NCBI GenBank assembly: GCA_916048095.2
Contig: OU696584.1
Coordinates: 4,181,849-4,245,848, forward strand
Length of the DNA: 64,000 nt
Source of the DNA: Sacculina carcini
Lineage: Eukaryota; Arthropoda; Thecostraca; Sacculinidae
Direction: 5' to 3'
Shown here: in pieces, positions 38,826-52,800 of the stretch
Numbering within the stretch: position 1 is the stretch's first letter
Layout: every line of letters starts with the position of its first letter
Notes under the pieces: generated by a model
The model's input: only the letters and a program-made list of their open reading frames with translations
What the model was told of the DNA's origin: nothing
Database searches by the model: none
Program-made: the position numbers and the translations under genes

Positions 38826-41800
38826 ATATATATAAAAGAGATCCTCTGTCTGTCTGTCTGTGTGTTTATCTGTCCCACCCTCCTTGGTCACATTTTCAGC
38901 AAGCTGCTACTCGGTAACCACTTAATGTACCCGCCAACAATTTATACCATTACGCTGGAAATTTTCTTGTCTACACGATAGGATAAATTTAAAATTTTAA
39001 AAATGAAACCAAAAAAAGTTATCGCGGTGAAAATACAAAATGAACCCTGAAAAATGCGAAAATTTTGGTCAATATTCCTACATCTACTCCTCATAAACCA
39101 GAAATGGTACAGCCAAACAGATTATACCACTGTGTAGAGAATATTCTGTTCTACGCGATAGGTTATAATTAATATCCAAAAATTAAATATAAAATATGTA
39201 AAAATGACAAAATTTCAGTCTACATTCAAAATTATATTTAAGCTCGACGCGTCCGATTTTTTGTACTTTTTTCTCTATTTCTCAGCAACTAAACATCACA
39301 CATCTAAATAAATATTACCATCATGCTGGAAATTTTGTTTTCTACAGCACGGTATAAATTTTAATTTTCCAGAGCGTATTAAGAAAAAGTTACGGCGGTG
39401 TGAAGTCAAAATGACAAAGTCAAAAAGGCACTGAAAAACGCGAATATTTTGGTCAATATTCCGCTATCTATTCCTCTTAAACCAGCAGAGTTACAGTTAT
39501 AAAAATTATACTATTGTGTAGAAAATTTTGTGTTCTACAAGAAACGCTATAATTTATACCCACAAATGATACAAAAAACGTGTAAAATTGGAAAAATTCT
39601 CAAATACATCCAAAATTACACTTGAACACCGTGCGACTAAAATTAATTCATTTTTCTACCTATTTCTGAAGAACTATTTGTTACACATAAAAATAAATTA
39701 TACCATTGTGCTGGAAAGTTTGTTTTCTACAATACGGTATAATTCTTAATTTTCCAAAGTGTATCTGAAGGAAGTTACGGCGGTGTAAAGTCAAATGGAC
39801 ATATTGCCAATTTGACAGCTATTATGCGCACTTGCGATTACACAGGAATATACTACTGTGTAGAGAATTTTGTGTTCTACAAGAAAATGTATAATTTATA
39901 CCCACAAATGATACAAAAAACGTGTAAAATTGGCAAAATTCTCAAATACATCCAAAATTACACTTGAACACCGGGTGACTAAAATTAATTCATTTTTCTA
40001 CCCATTTCTCAGGAACTGTTTGTCATACATTAAAATTAATTATACCATCGTGCTAGAAATTTTGTTTTCTACAATACGGTAAAATTCTTAATTTTCCAAA
40101 GTGTATCTGAAGGAAGTGACGGCGGTGTAAAGTCAAAAGCACATATTACCAATTTGACAGCTATTATGCGCACTTGCGATTACACAGGAATATACACCGA
40201 TTAAATTTCACTGAAGCCCAATCACAATTAAGAATGCATCATATTAGCTCCAAGCATGGATGGTGTGGTTTTATTGGGTACAGTTTAATTAATGCTACAC
40301 TATACTGAATATAAAGGCTTTATTGTCCTCAATAACGTTCCGCACGACGGGCGGGTAAAATGCTACTGGGAACAAAGTAAACTACTGAATTTTACTGTAT
40401 AATTTAATTGGTTTAATTTCAAGCTGCATAAGCTTAAGCTGCATAAGGATATGGGTTGTAATATCATGCAATGCCAACTATATGAATATGCTGTTTTAGC
40501 GGACGCATAAATCTGGAATTATAGAGATGACAGAAAGTTTCATTGTTTTGATAGTGTTACACTTCTGAATTACTACACACGAAGGACGGGTGTGAATTTG
40601 AGCAGTGTTGAGGGAAAAACATCGTCAATAATTAAAACAAGAATTTACAAATTTGACTTTTTCTGTTGGTCGTTTTTCATCCATTTTCTTTGTGTTTGTT
40701 TCGTGTTTGAGTTCTGAATTATTCCGCACGACGGGCAGCTTTAAATAAGAGGTGGGTTGTGGAAAAACATGTTTTCTAAATTGAAACATAAATTTCACAT
40801 TTCGACTTTTATATTGGCTAAAACTTTCCTATGGCTTTGTTTTTCTTTTTCAATTTTCACTAATTTTTTATGAATTGAATATTAATTATATTTTATGAAC
40901 TGTTCCGCACGACGGGCGGGCTTAAATGTATCTATAAAGAGTGGGTTTAAATGATAGCGAGGTATATGATATTTTGCTAGCAGTAAATATTCTAGCGATA
41001 AAATTAGAATAGCTCTTAAGCAAATGATTTTGGAGAATGATGTGAACCTTTAAATATATTTTGCGATCTGATGATATATGTATCAAGAATAATACGTAGC
41101 AGAATATAGATTGCATAATATAATATCGGCTGTAATATCAAGGGCTGTAATATCGGTGTAATCCAAAAAATAACAACTGTAGGAATATGATGCATTAGTG
41201 GAAGCATTAACCGGGAATCATGAGATAATATGATAATGGTGTATAATTATATCGCATTATGCAACAAATGTGAATTTAGCTGCCTTACAGTTTGGTCCCG
41301 ATACTATATTGGCGGGTTGAGTATTGGGATAAGTATTGGCGGGATAAGTATTGGTGGGCCGCGTGTTTGGAACCCCTGGGGTAGATAATCTCAGTCTTCT
41401 GATTACAAATTATGATCGCATCAGTATATTTTGTGATCACAAACTAATAAGTTAAATCACCTCAGACTAGGCTGAGAGCGGTCAAGATTGGATGATTTGG
41501 TTGGGTTGGGTAGGTTTGACTCAGGTTATATTGGGTTTTAATGATAAAAGTGTTAAAAGTGTTTTTAGTTCATTTTTTCAAATGGTTCATGATTTGCTTG
41601 ATTGTATGAATTGCTCCGCACAACGGGCGGGTATTAATGCCATATATATACATAAAGAAGAAATTATCTGTCTGTCTGTGTATGTATGCTTGAATATGAG
41701 GTGACATAATTGCGCGGGTTCAATGGTATAGATCAGGGGCTTAATTGTTCCGCACGACGGGCGGGTAAAATGCTACTGGGAACAAAGTAAACTACTGAAT

Positions 41801-42806
41801 TATTGTACCATATAGAACCATTAAATAAAAAACCATTATTATATAATAAAGAACCATTTAAATATTAGTTAGTTAGTTGTCATTAGTTGGTTTATATATA
41901 AAGAACCATTGGTGTTGGGGCTTAATTGTTCCGCACGACGGGCGGGTTTAAATATGAGGCTGTTCGAGGGAAAATGTTAAATGTTTTGCTTTTTAATTTG
42001 TATTCAGTTTATTTTATGGATTGAATATGCATTTTATTTTATGGATTGAATATGCATTTTATTTTATAAATTGTTCAGCACGACAGGGGGGTTTAAATAT
42101 GAGACGGGCTGAAGGAAAATATGTTGTCAAAAAATATAATTGAATTTAGACTTTTCAATTGAGTAAGATTTTAATGAGTATATCTGTTTTATTTTTTAAT
42201 TTGCAATATGTTTATGAATTAAATATGAATTTCATTTTATGAATTGCTCCGCACAACTGGCGGGTTTCAATGCTAGACGGTGATATTAAGTTATTAAAAT
42301 ATTTTGGAAACATTATGATGAAAAAGTGTAGTCATTTTTCATTGTTTCGTGTCTGAGTTCTGAATTATTCAGCACGACGGGCATGTATAAATATGAGGCG
42401 GTTTAGGCAAACTATTTTGTGAAAATAAATATGAAAATATAGAAATTTAGACTTTATATGGGTTTACTCCATTCATTTTTAATTCATATTCCTTTTATCT
42501 TATGAATTGAATACAAATTTAATAGTATGAACTGTTTCGCACGACGGGCGGGTTTACATGCTAGGATTTTCATTGTTTGTTACGTGTTTGTGTTCTGAAT
42601 TATTCCGCACAATGGGTTGGTTTATATATGAGGCGGGTTGAGGGAAAATATTATGTCAAAATAAAAATAAAAATATTCACACTTGGACTTTTCTATTGAG
42701 TAAGACACTTATGAGTTTTCATTTTCTTTTTTAATTTGGAATATTTTTTATGAATATTAATTCCATTTTATGAATTCCTCCGCACAACGGGCGGGTTTTA
42801 ATGCTA

Positions 42807-42861
<55 letters not shown>

Positions 42862-44119
42862 AGTATGTATATTATATATGTATACACATATATTAGCTTA
42901 CGTACAGGCTGCATCGGACCACTTGTGTGTATGTTTTTTCTGTTTTGTTCTTTTGCGTGTGTTTATTGTGTTGTCAATCTGAGTGTATGTGCTTGCAGGT
43001 CTGCTGTTTTCCCCTCAATATGTATGTGTGTGTATTTTTGTGTATGTCAACGGGAATGTCTGTTTGTGTTTGTGCGTGTGTGTTTGTGTGTGAGCTTTTT
43101 AGACCTTCGGGTGAAAATCGCGATATAAATGTATTAACGTAATTTAATGTAATGTGTGTATGAGCCAGGGAGTGGGCACGGTGGTGTCTGGCACGACATT
43201 ATCAGGCACAATCACGGCCGGAGACTCGCTGCTGCTGGGTCCCGACCTGGTGGGCCAGTTCGTCCCGGTGGCCGTGCGCTCGGTGCACAGAAAACGCCTG
43301 CCCGTCGCACAAGTGCGCGCTGGACAAACGGCCAGCTTCGCGCTGAAAAAAGTGCGTGTGCTTACACACAAACACACATACATATATACACAGAGTGCAT
43401 TGTAAGCATACTTGTTATGACTGGTAGTTGTCTGGTTCTTGCTAACATAATATTGCTATTATCGTAAGAGGTTGTTCAAAGGTGTTTTTGTGTGGTCTAC
43501 TTGCTGGGTTTCTCGGTTAAAAATTCGAGGATGTTATAAAGGGGACTCAACCTATACTATACTAAACTATTCCATACTAAACTATAATTTACTATACTAA
43601 ACTGTACTTTTTCCATGTGTTGAGCACATCTGTGTGTGTATGTTTGTGCGTGGCTGCAGGTGAAGCGGTCCAACATAAGGAAGGGAATGGTGATGGCGGC
43701 CGAGTGTTTGAAGCCGCAGGCGTGTTGGGAGTTTGAGGGCGAGATTCTTGTGCTGCACCATCCCACCACAATCTCGGCCAGGTATCAGGCCATGGGTGAG
43801 TACGATGTAGCACTGATATTAAGGTCTCTGAAGGTGGTGATTGGTGGTCTAGTGGTAGAGCACACTGCCTCTGCACGGATGGCTGCGGGTTCGGAACCGC
43901 TTGGTGGGTGTTTTTCCGATATATCATTGGACACATTGGACAATATTTCTAGTTGGTAAATTCACACGTTATTCGTTGATGTAACCTAGATGAAATGCAT
44001 TATCCACTTAATCATCGCACACATTTGATCTATGATAATTATGCTAGGTTTGTGTCTCTACCGTGATATTCATCCTTGACTACGTCCTCTGTTGTGTTTT
44101 GTCCTACTGGCGGCGTGGC

Positions 44120-44167
<48 letters not shown>

Positions 44168-44326
44168 ATGTCAGTGCACGTGGGCAGTGTGCGACAGACG
44201 GCGTGCATAGTGAGCATGTCGCAGGAGAATTTGAGAACCGGCGACAAGGCGGCCGTGCATTTTCGCTTCATCAAACATCCCGAGTATATCAAACCGGGAC
44301 AGCGAATGGTCAGTGCCTCATACACA

Positions 44327-44378
<52 letters not shown>

Positions 44379-46580
44379 CACACATATCAACACGGACGCG
44401 CACATATCAACTGCGACAAACACAAACAGTAGTAGATTTATCTCGTCTGTCATTGTCAACCTGCTGTCATGTTAATGTTAGAAATGTGTTAATTTGTTTG
44501 GTTGGCAATACATATTTGAATTTGAACTTGAACACACAAATATATACACGCACGCACATATTTATGTGTATACATACATATACAGTATTCTACTATTTGT
44601 TTTGTCTGTCATTTAAGTGGTGATTTTTTGTCTTCAATTATTTACTCAGTGTCGTTGATGTTTTTGTCAAACGTTGGGTAGTTTGTTTCATTGGCGTGAC
44701 GCTATACTTTCAGTGGCGATTTCACGCTATACTTTCGTTTCTGCATTGAATCAAAGACACTTGGATTCATATGACCGTGTGCATGCAATTGCTTGATGTG
44801 TGTGTGTATGTGTGTGTGTGTGTGTGTGTTTCGGTGGTCGGTGGTATTTGTGGGGGGCGGGGGGTAGGTTTTCCGCGAGGGTCGCACCAAGGCGGTGGGT
44901 AATGTTACCCGACTGTTACCCCGCAACACGAACAACACAACCCATTATATCAACCGTCACAAGAACAACAAAGTGAGTGCACATACACACACACACGGTG
45001 GAATAGTTTAATATTACAAGGGTGACTAGGAGTCATGTCAAAATTCAGCAACATTTTTTGAACCGCATATCGTTGTGTTGTATTGTTGTTTACGATTTTA
45101 TGTATTGAAAAGATGACAACGCTGCAATTAATACAAAATACACACACACAAACGGAGAGAGAGAGAGAGAGAGAGACTCGAGTAGCTGATCAATACGTAA
45201 ACTGATGATAGAAAATTTTACTGAAAACTTGCGAAATCATAACATTTGTTGAGGGGATGTGTGTACTCCCTGGAAATCGACTTTGTACTCGGACTTGAAC
45301 GAGGACTTGATCGACACTGCACTGGAACAGAAAAGTGGCCACGATAGATATACTGAGTGTTGTTGGAGCTATACCGAGACTGGCTTGAATTATGTCGAGT
45401 CTAGTTAAACTTGAAGCGAGTCGTTTTTGTTTGACTGAGTCTCATTCAAACCATAGAGAGTCTGGTTTTAATCCCACTCAACATAAATTTAGCTATACCG
45501 GGTCCAGTTTTATTATAACCAAACGATTTTATATATTGAAAGAAGGTTGGATAAATTTTGCTTTTTTCATTAGTTTATATTATTTGCATAGCTTTATATA
45601 ATTTCATCAATCCAAAGCAGAGCCGTTGCGAGGACTTATGAGCCACCCCCCCCCCCCCCCCCCGAAGGCAACACTTGGGGCCCCCCGAAGGCAACACTTG
45701 GGGCCCCCCCGAAGGCAACACTTGGGGCCCCCCGAAGACAACACTTGGGGCCTCCATTATAAATACCATCAAATAATGAATATATTTATTATAGATAATC
45801 ACATAATACAAGCTCAGGTGAAAACATCTGAGCAAAAAGGTAAAGGCTATACATAATATGATAAATTTTAATGTCATACGTGAAGCAACGGGGCCCCTCA
45901 ACACTCGGGGGCTCCCCCCGGCCGGGGGGTACGGGGGGCGGTTGCTACGGCTCTGATCCAAAGTTTATTTAGTTTGTTTTCCTGCATTGTAGTCAAGAAT
46001 TTAATCAAATGTATTATTTAGCAAAAACAAATTTCGATCTTTCTTTTGTCTAGTAAAAAAATATTAATAATTTCATAAAGGATATTATATATTTTTGGTG
46101 TTTACTCAGTTTATGATCGAGGCAAGTTGGTCTGGTGAAATTTCGCTAGATAGCACCTAATTTCTACCACAGTATTGTGGGTTCTTGCCAGTTGTTGAGT
46201 TTGTTTGTCATGTTATGTGCGTTATGTATTGCCTTGTTTGTGTGTTGTTGTTTGCGTTTGTGAAAAACATTGTCTTCTTTCTCCAACTTCGCTGCACTGT
46301 TAGGTGTCAAAATTTACGCTTATCAAGTTGCGCTGCCATTTTTGCGTGCGCTGTCGGTGTTGAATCAAACTTAGCCGTCTGATTAATTGACCGTCAGCAG
46401 GTTGTGGCCAAACATTGGCAAATTGCAGCCACAAGGAACAAAGTTATTTTTCGCACGTGATTTATTAACGCTTGACTTCCACCGTTGTTTCCGCTTGCAG
46501 ATTGCGAAAACAGATGGCTGTGTTTGCAAACGACTGTAACTATATTTAGTTTACAATATAATTGTGCCGTATTTTGGTTA

Positions 46581-46617
<37 letters not shown>

Positions 46618-46772
46618 TATATATATTTGTTGAAATCAACAGCAATCTGGGCACTGTTGTGCTGGTACGATAGCTTCTCTATGCTTCACACGATTTGTCT
46701 GTGTTCAGGACAACACACTCAGTTGTTCACTGAAGTTTATATATGTTTACACACTGAACGTTATATATACAC

Positions 46773-46823
<51 letters not shown>

Positions 46824-49800
46824 GGTGTGGCAACATAACTGCCTTTTTATAATGCGTGGTAATATGGCTGTAGAGGTAGTAGCGGTGTGGGCATGGTTTC
46901 ATTGGACAGGGTCGTTTTTAAAGTTATCTTAAAGTTGGAAATACGGTCAGTCGCTATCATGCGTTGGAGTAGTGAGGAGCGTGCTTTTGTCGTCGAAGCT
47001 TACTTTTCGAATCGTCGTCAGTTATTGCAACCCTGCGCGCTTTTCGAAATCGTTTCAATGTAGCCCCGATAGGCCCTGTCACGGACCGGAAATAAATTGT
47101 TACATGGGTCACTACGTTCAGGAAAACTGGGAGTACGACACGACGAAGAACTGGAGTTCATCGGCCCATCAGATCACCTGAGAACATTGAGGCGGTGAGA
47201 GCTTCAGTCTTGCAATCCCCACGTCGTTCTGCGCGCAAACATGTCTCTGCCCTTGGACTTTTTGATCGTTCAGTGTGGCGAATACTTCACGATGACCTTC
47301 ATTATCATCCTTACAAGATGGTGATTGTGCAGTAAATCCCGTGTTTTCACTTCACGAAGGAACGCATGTGAGGCACTTCTCGTTCCTCAATACGCTATTG
47401 TTTACTTTAGTGATGAAGCACATTTTAATTTGACTGGATCCGTCAACAAACAAAACATGCGCTACTGGGCAGACACCAATCCCCATGAATTACATGAATG
47501 GCTTTTGCATTCACCTCAAGTCACAGTGTGATGTGTAATTTCCTCCATTGGCATTGTTGGTCCTTGATTTTTTTTATGAAAATGAGGTCACAGTGACAGT
47601 GAATTCAGACCGGTATGTAAACATGTTGGAGGAATTTTTTCCACAAATTCAAGAATTGGATCTAGGGGATATTTGGTTTAAACAGGGCAGAGCAACGGCT
47701 GACACTTCAAGGGCATCGATGGCTGTTTTGAGGAACATTTTCCGGAGCGCCTCATTTCAATATGGGGCGATTTGGAGTGGCAAACCAGTTCCCATGATTT
47801 TTCCCCTTGTGATTTTTATTTGTGGGTATATTTGAAATCCCATGTTAATGTCAACCGCCCGATAAGCCTACCAGACCAATATCCGAGAAGAAATTGCCAA
47901 TATACCCGCTGATGCGCTGGTGAGGGTCATGGCAAACACCCGAAATCGGTATATTCGGTGTATGGACAATGGGAGACGGACAACGGTCACCTACCGGATA
48001 TAATTTTCCAAAATTTGTGAAACAAAACTTCAAATATGTACTATAATTATGAAATAAAATTTAAACCTGTCTGATTTATACATATTGTTGTATTGCCTTT
48101 TAAAAAAGGAACTTATGTTGCCGCATAATGTATATATACATTTAAAGCTATAACTACATCGGGCACTTTTTTTAATTCAACCACCGAACGACAGCAACAG
48201 GAGCCAACCCAGGTGGATTATCGCTCCTTATTGTTGCAGTCGTTCCCCCCATTCTTGCCAAGCTTCCACTCCTCTCCACCACACTCCACGGTGAAAACTC
48301 GAGATGTCCACTATGCAATCGGGCACTATGTCTGAATATATTTGAGTAGTAACGTTTTCGCCACACGTCTTCTTCAGGTACTCAAGTAAATTCAAATTCA
48401 CGACCAAATTGCGCAATCCAACAATAACAATAAAACACATGCATCATCACAATTGAATCTTTCAACGCAGAAAAAACAAAATCTAGTTGCCAATTCTTGA
48501 AATAACATTTAAAACTGGCATTTCAACTCCAGTCCCTTGCAGCCGTTGATCAGTGTTGCATCGTTGTGTTGACATATGTAGGCTGCTTCGGCGTATTTTC
48601 TTGTCGAATCATCTTTGGTGCCGCTGTGGATGATGCACCAGCTGATGGACAACGGAGAATTGGTGTGATGTTCTCTGTGGTGTTCAAACATGACACCATT
48701 AAGTTTTGCGCTAATACACGCTCCTGTACGTATGCAGGAGCTTGTATGCTCCTGAACTCGACAAGTTTCACAATGTAAGATCTTCCACAGATTGTACAAG
48801 TTATTTTATAAATAGCATTTGTCAGCCAACATTGGGACTTCTTTTCGAACAGGAGCATGTAACGCAAATATCGTATCGCATGTCTGTCGCTCTTTGGGAG
48901 GACCATCAATGGAGACAATGGAGACGACCATCATGGTTGATGAGACAGTCGAGATATGACAAACTGCCTTCTTTTGACATTTCGATGGTGAATTGGATGT
49001 GCGGGTTGGTTGAGTTTAAAATCTGCATGAGAGTGTCTATATTTACCTCGTCATACCACGCAATAAAAATGTCATCTATGTACCGCTTATACTGGAGCTG
49101 CCATGGTACTTTTTCAATTATTTTACGGTCCATGTAATCCGCATAAATATTGACCAGTTGCGGTGCCATATAATTTCCAATTGAAAGTGATTTAGCCATT
49201 TCTAACGATGTAATTATTCATGATTCAGCCATTTCTAACGATGTAATTATTCATGATTTAGCCATTTCTAACGATGTAATTATTCATGATTTAGCCATTT
49301 CTAACGATGTAATTATTCATGATGAGGTGCGTTATGATGAGATGCGTCCTTCAAATATCGCCTTGGCAATACGGACTCATTATTTCTGGAAAACGTGTGA
49401 AGACATGTTATTAATCCTTGTTTGACACCTTTGTCTACGTCTGAGTCACTCCATCGGTAGTTTTGCGCAATAGCAAAACTACCACTATTGCGCAATTGCG
49501 CAATACTTGCTATACGTCTGAGTCACTCCATCGGTAGTTTTGCGCAATAGCAAAACTACCACTATTGCGCAATTGCGCAATACTTGCTATTGCGCAAAAC
49601 TACCGATGGAGTGACTCAGACGTAGACAAAGGTGTCAAACAAGGATTAATAACATGTCTTCACACGTTTTCCAGAAATAATGAGTCCGTATTGCCAAGGC
49701 GATATTTGAAGGCAATTGACAATCTGAAAAAAGACACAACAATCACCATAAAAAGGGCAGACAAAGGAGGTGGAATTGTAATATTGGATACATCTAACTA

Positions 49801-52800
49801 TGTTACTAAAATTGAAAACCATCTCAGCGACAAAAATGTATATCAGACCCAGAGCAGAGGATATGTAGAGAAAAAAAGCGAAACATTCAACAAAGAAGCA
49901 CGAAGAATACTAAAGAAATCAGAGAAAGGTAAAAGAATGCTGCATTTACTTGAGGAAAATCCGGTTCCACCCACATTATATGGTTTGCCAAAACTTCATA
50001 AAGAGGGGGTTCCGATCAGACCGATCACATCATGCGTAGGAAGCGCTCCACACAGACTTGCGAAATGTCTTGCAACATACTTAACACCACTTCTAGGGCT
50101 TCTCTCAGCGATTCTCACCTAAGAAATTCGGGCGATCTCCTGCGTAGATTGCAAAGTATAAATACAGTGGATAAGACTATGGCGAGTTTTGACGTCAAAT
50201 CACTATACACGAACGTAGATAATATGGATGCGATGAAAGTGTTGGAACGCGCAATAAATGAGTTCAACATAGACCTACCTATTGCCAAAAAACAGTTCGT
50301 TGAATTATTAAAGTTGTGTTCGAACTTCAACGCTTTTACGTTACAGAATGAGGAATACTCGCAGAACAGTGGACTCGCAATGGGCTCACCGCTGAGTCCT
50401 ATTCTAGCCAATCTTTACATGGAAAATCTCGAAATGTCTCAGTATTGTAACATCATAGGAAAAGATGCGGTATGGCTTAGATACGTAGATGACGTGCTCG
50501 TAATTGCGCCAAAATCAATTGATTTAAATATCAAGTTGAACGAGCTCAACAGGGTGTGCGAAAATGTACAATTCACAATAGAGTATGAAAAAGAAGAAAA
50601 AATTACATTTCTCGATGTGCTAATATCCAACGCAAATGGTCAAATGGTATTTGATGTATACAGGAAACCGACTGCCAAAAATGACAAAATTCATGCCTTG
50701 TCGTGTCATTCAGAGTCAATGAAATCAGGAATGATTATAGGAGAGTTCTTAAGGGCTCTGAGAATATGTAGTTCCGAAAAGCTCAGTAATGAAATGAAAA
50801 TGATCATGCAAATATTCCAGGATTTGAAATACACATCAGCATTCATAATCAAATGCAAAAGGAAAGCGCAAAAAAATACATCAAAGAAAAAAGTGTGCAC
50901 TCAATACAAATAAGGACATGATAATCGTTCCAGAATCAAAGGAGTGCAGACAACTGAACACTATATTGAAGAGAACAAACTACATGCTGGTACCAACAAC
51001 AGGATTAAAAATATCCGATCAACTTATGAAAAAGACAGTCAAAACATCTAGGAACACTCAAACAGGAAACAAACTAACCAATAAAGATAGCGTAGTATAT
51101 AAAATACCATGTAGTGGATGCGATAAGGCTTATTACGGTGAGACAGGAAAGGGCATTGCAACGAGAATAAAACAACATCGTGCGGATGTGAGACATCACA
51201 GAATGTTTAATTCATTAGTAGTACACATTGAGGAATGCGGCAGTTTACCCAACTGGGAAAAGGTGGAAGTTGTAGCTGAATGTGGGAAAAAACCTGAAAG
51301 AAAAACAGTAGAAGCCGCCTACATAATAAATAATGTAAATATAGATAGTAGGGATGGGCATGTTAATTTAGGAACCTTGCCTTCACAATTATTATTATAA
51401 GAAGACGTAGTAATATATGTGTGTATATAGATGTATATGTATGTATGTGTATATATAAGGGAAAAAACATGGAAAAAACACACAAAAACAAAATTAAACA
51501 AAAACAAAATAATATCTATATATATCTATATATATATAGAAATGTTCAAATGAAATGAAAATTAGAAATGTATATGTTCTATCTATATCTATATATATAA
51601 AAGAGATCCTCTGTGTGTCTGTCTGTGTGTTTGTGTGTCCCACCCTCCTTGGTCCATTTTCTATCAGCTGCTACTTGGCCATCACTTGGCGTAACCGCTA
51701 AAAAATTATACCATCACGTTGGGAATTTTCTTGTCTACACTTTACACTAAATTTTAAATTTTAAAAATTAAACCAAAAAAAGTTATAGCGGTGAAAAGAC
51801 TAAATAAACCCTGAAAATGCGAAAATTTTGGTCAATTTTCTGTAGACTACTCCTCCTAAACCAGCAATGGTACAACTATACAAATTATACCAATGTGTAG
51901 AAAATTTTCTGTTCTACTCAACAAACTATAATTCATACCCAAAAATTGAATATCAAAACATGTAAAATGGAAAAAAATTCAAAATACATTCAAAATTTTA
52001 TTTAAACTCCACGCGTCCGATTTTCTATACTTTTTTCTCTATTTCTCAAAAACATTCTCATGCTGGGAATTTTGTTTTCTACAACACGGTATAATTTTTA
52101 ATTTTCCAAAGTGTATTAGAAAAAGTTACGGCGGTGTGAAGTGTAAATGACAAAAAGGCAAAAAAGCAAAATTAGCACAAGAAACGTGAATATTTTGGTC
52201 AATATTCCGCTATCTATTCCTCATAAACCAGCAATGGTACAGCTATACAAATTATACTATTGTGTAGATAATTTTGTGTTCTACAAGAAAAGTTATAATT
52301 TATACCCACAAATGATACAAAAAACGTGTAAAATTGGCAAAATTTTCAAATACATCCAAAATTACACTTGAACACCGGGTGATTAAAATTAATTCATTTT
52401 TCTACCTATTTCTCAGAAACTATTTGTCACACATTACAATAAATTATACCATCGTGCTAGAAATTCTGTTTTCTACAATACGGTATAATTTTTAATTTTC
52501 CAAAGTGTATCTGAAGGAAGTTACGGCGGTGTAAATTCAAAAGGACATATTGCCAATTTGACAGCTATTATGCGCACTTGCGATAACACAGGAATATACT
52601 ACTGTGTAGATAATTTTGTGTTCTACAAGACAAGCTATAATTTATTCCCACAAATGATACAAAAAACGTGTAAAATTGGCAAAATTCTCAAATACATCCA
52701 AAATTACACTTGAACACCGGGTGACTAAAATTAATTCATTTTTCTACCTATTTTTCAGGAACTCCTTGTCACACATTAAAACAAATTATACCATCGTGCT

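Larger units (their letters stand above)
38823..42807 (+). mobile_element. Non-autonomous Helitron, copy 1
   Basis: The 5' end is TCTATATATATAAAAGAG directly after an A. The 3' end is a hairpin CCGC-ACAACGG-GCGG, 10 bases later CTAG, then a host T. TC start, 3' hairpin, CTRR end and insertion between A and T without duplication are the Helitron rules. No Rep/helicase frame is present, so transposition would need another element's protein. The internal sequence is a dimeric satellite (38935-40130) followed by about a dozen degenerate copies of the 3' hairpin block (40338-42795). Copy 2 at 51588-54857 shares both parts. Confidence 0.82.

Noticed and set aside
41260-41390. hAT-like end (GGAACCCCTGG) inside Helitron copy 1
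   Set aside because: The opposite end and an 8-bp duplication could not be identified; copy 2 lacks the piece, but this alone is not enough to call an element.
40338-42807. CRISPR-like appearance of regularly recurring GC-rich repeats
   Set aside because: Spacing is irregular, spacers are repetitive and AT-rich, and the context is a eukaryotic Helitron; the motif is the Helitron 3' hairpin.
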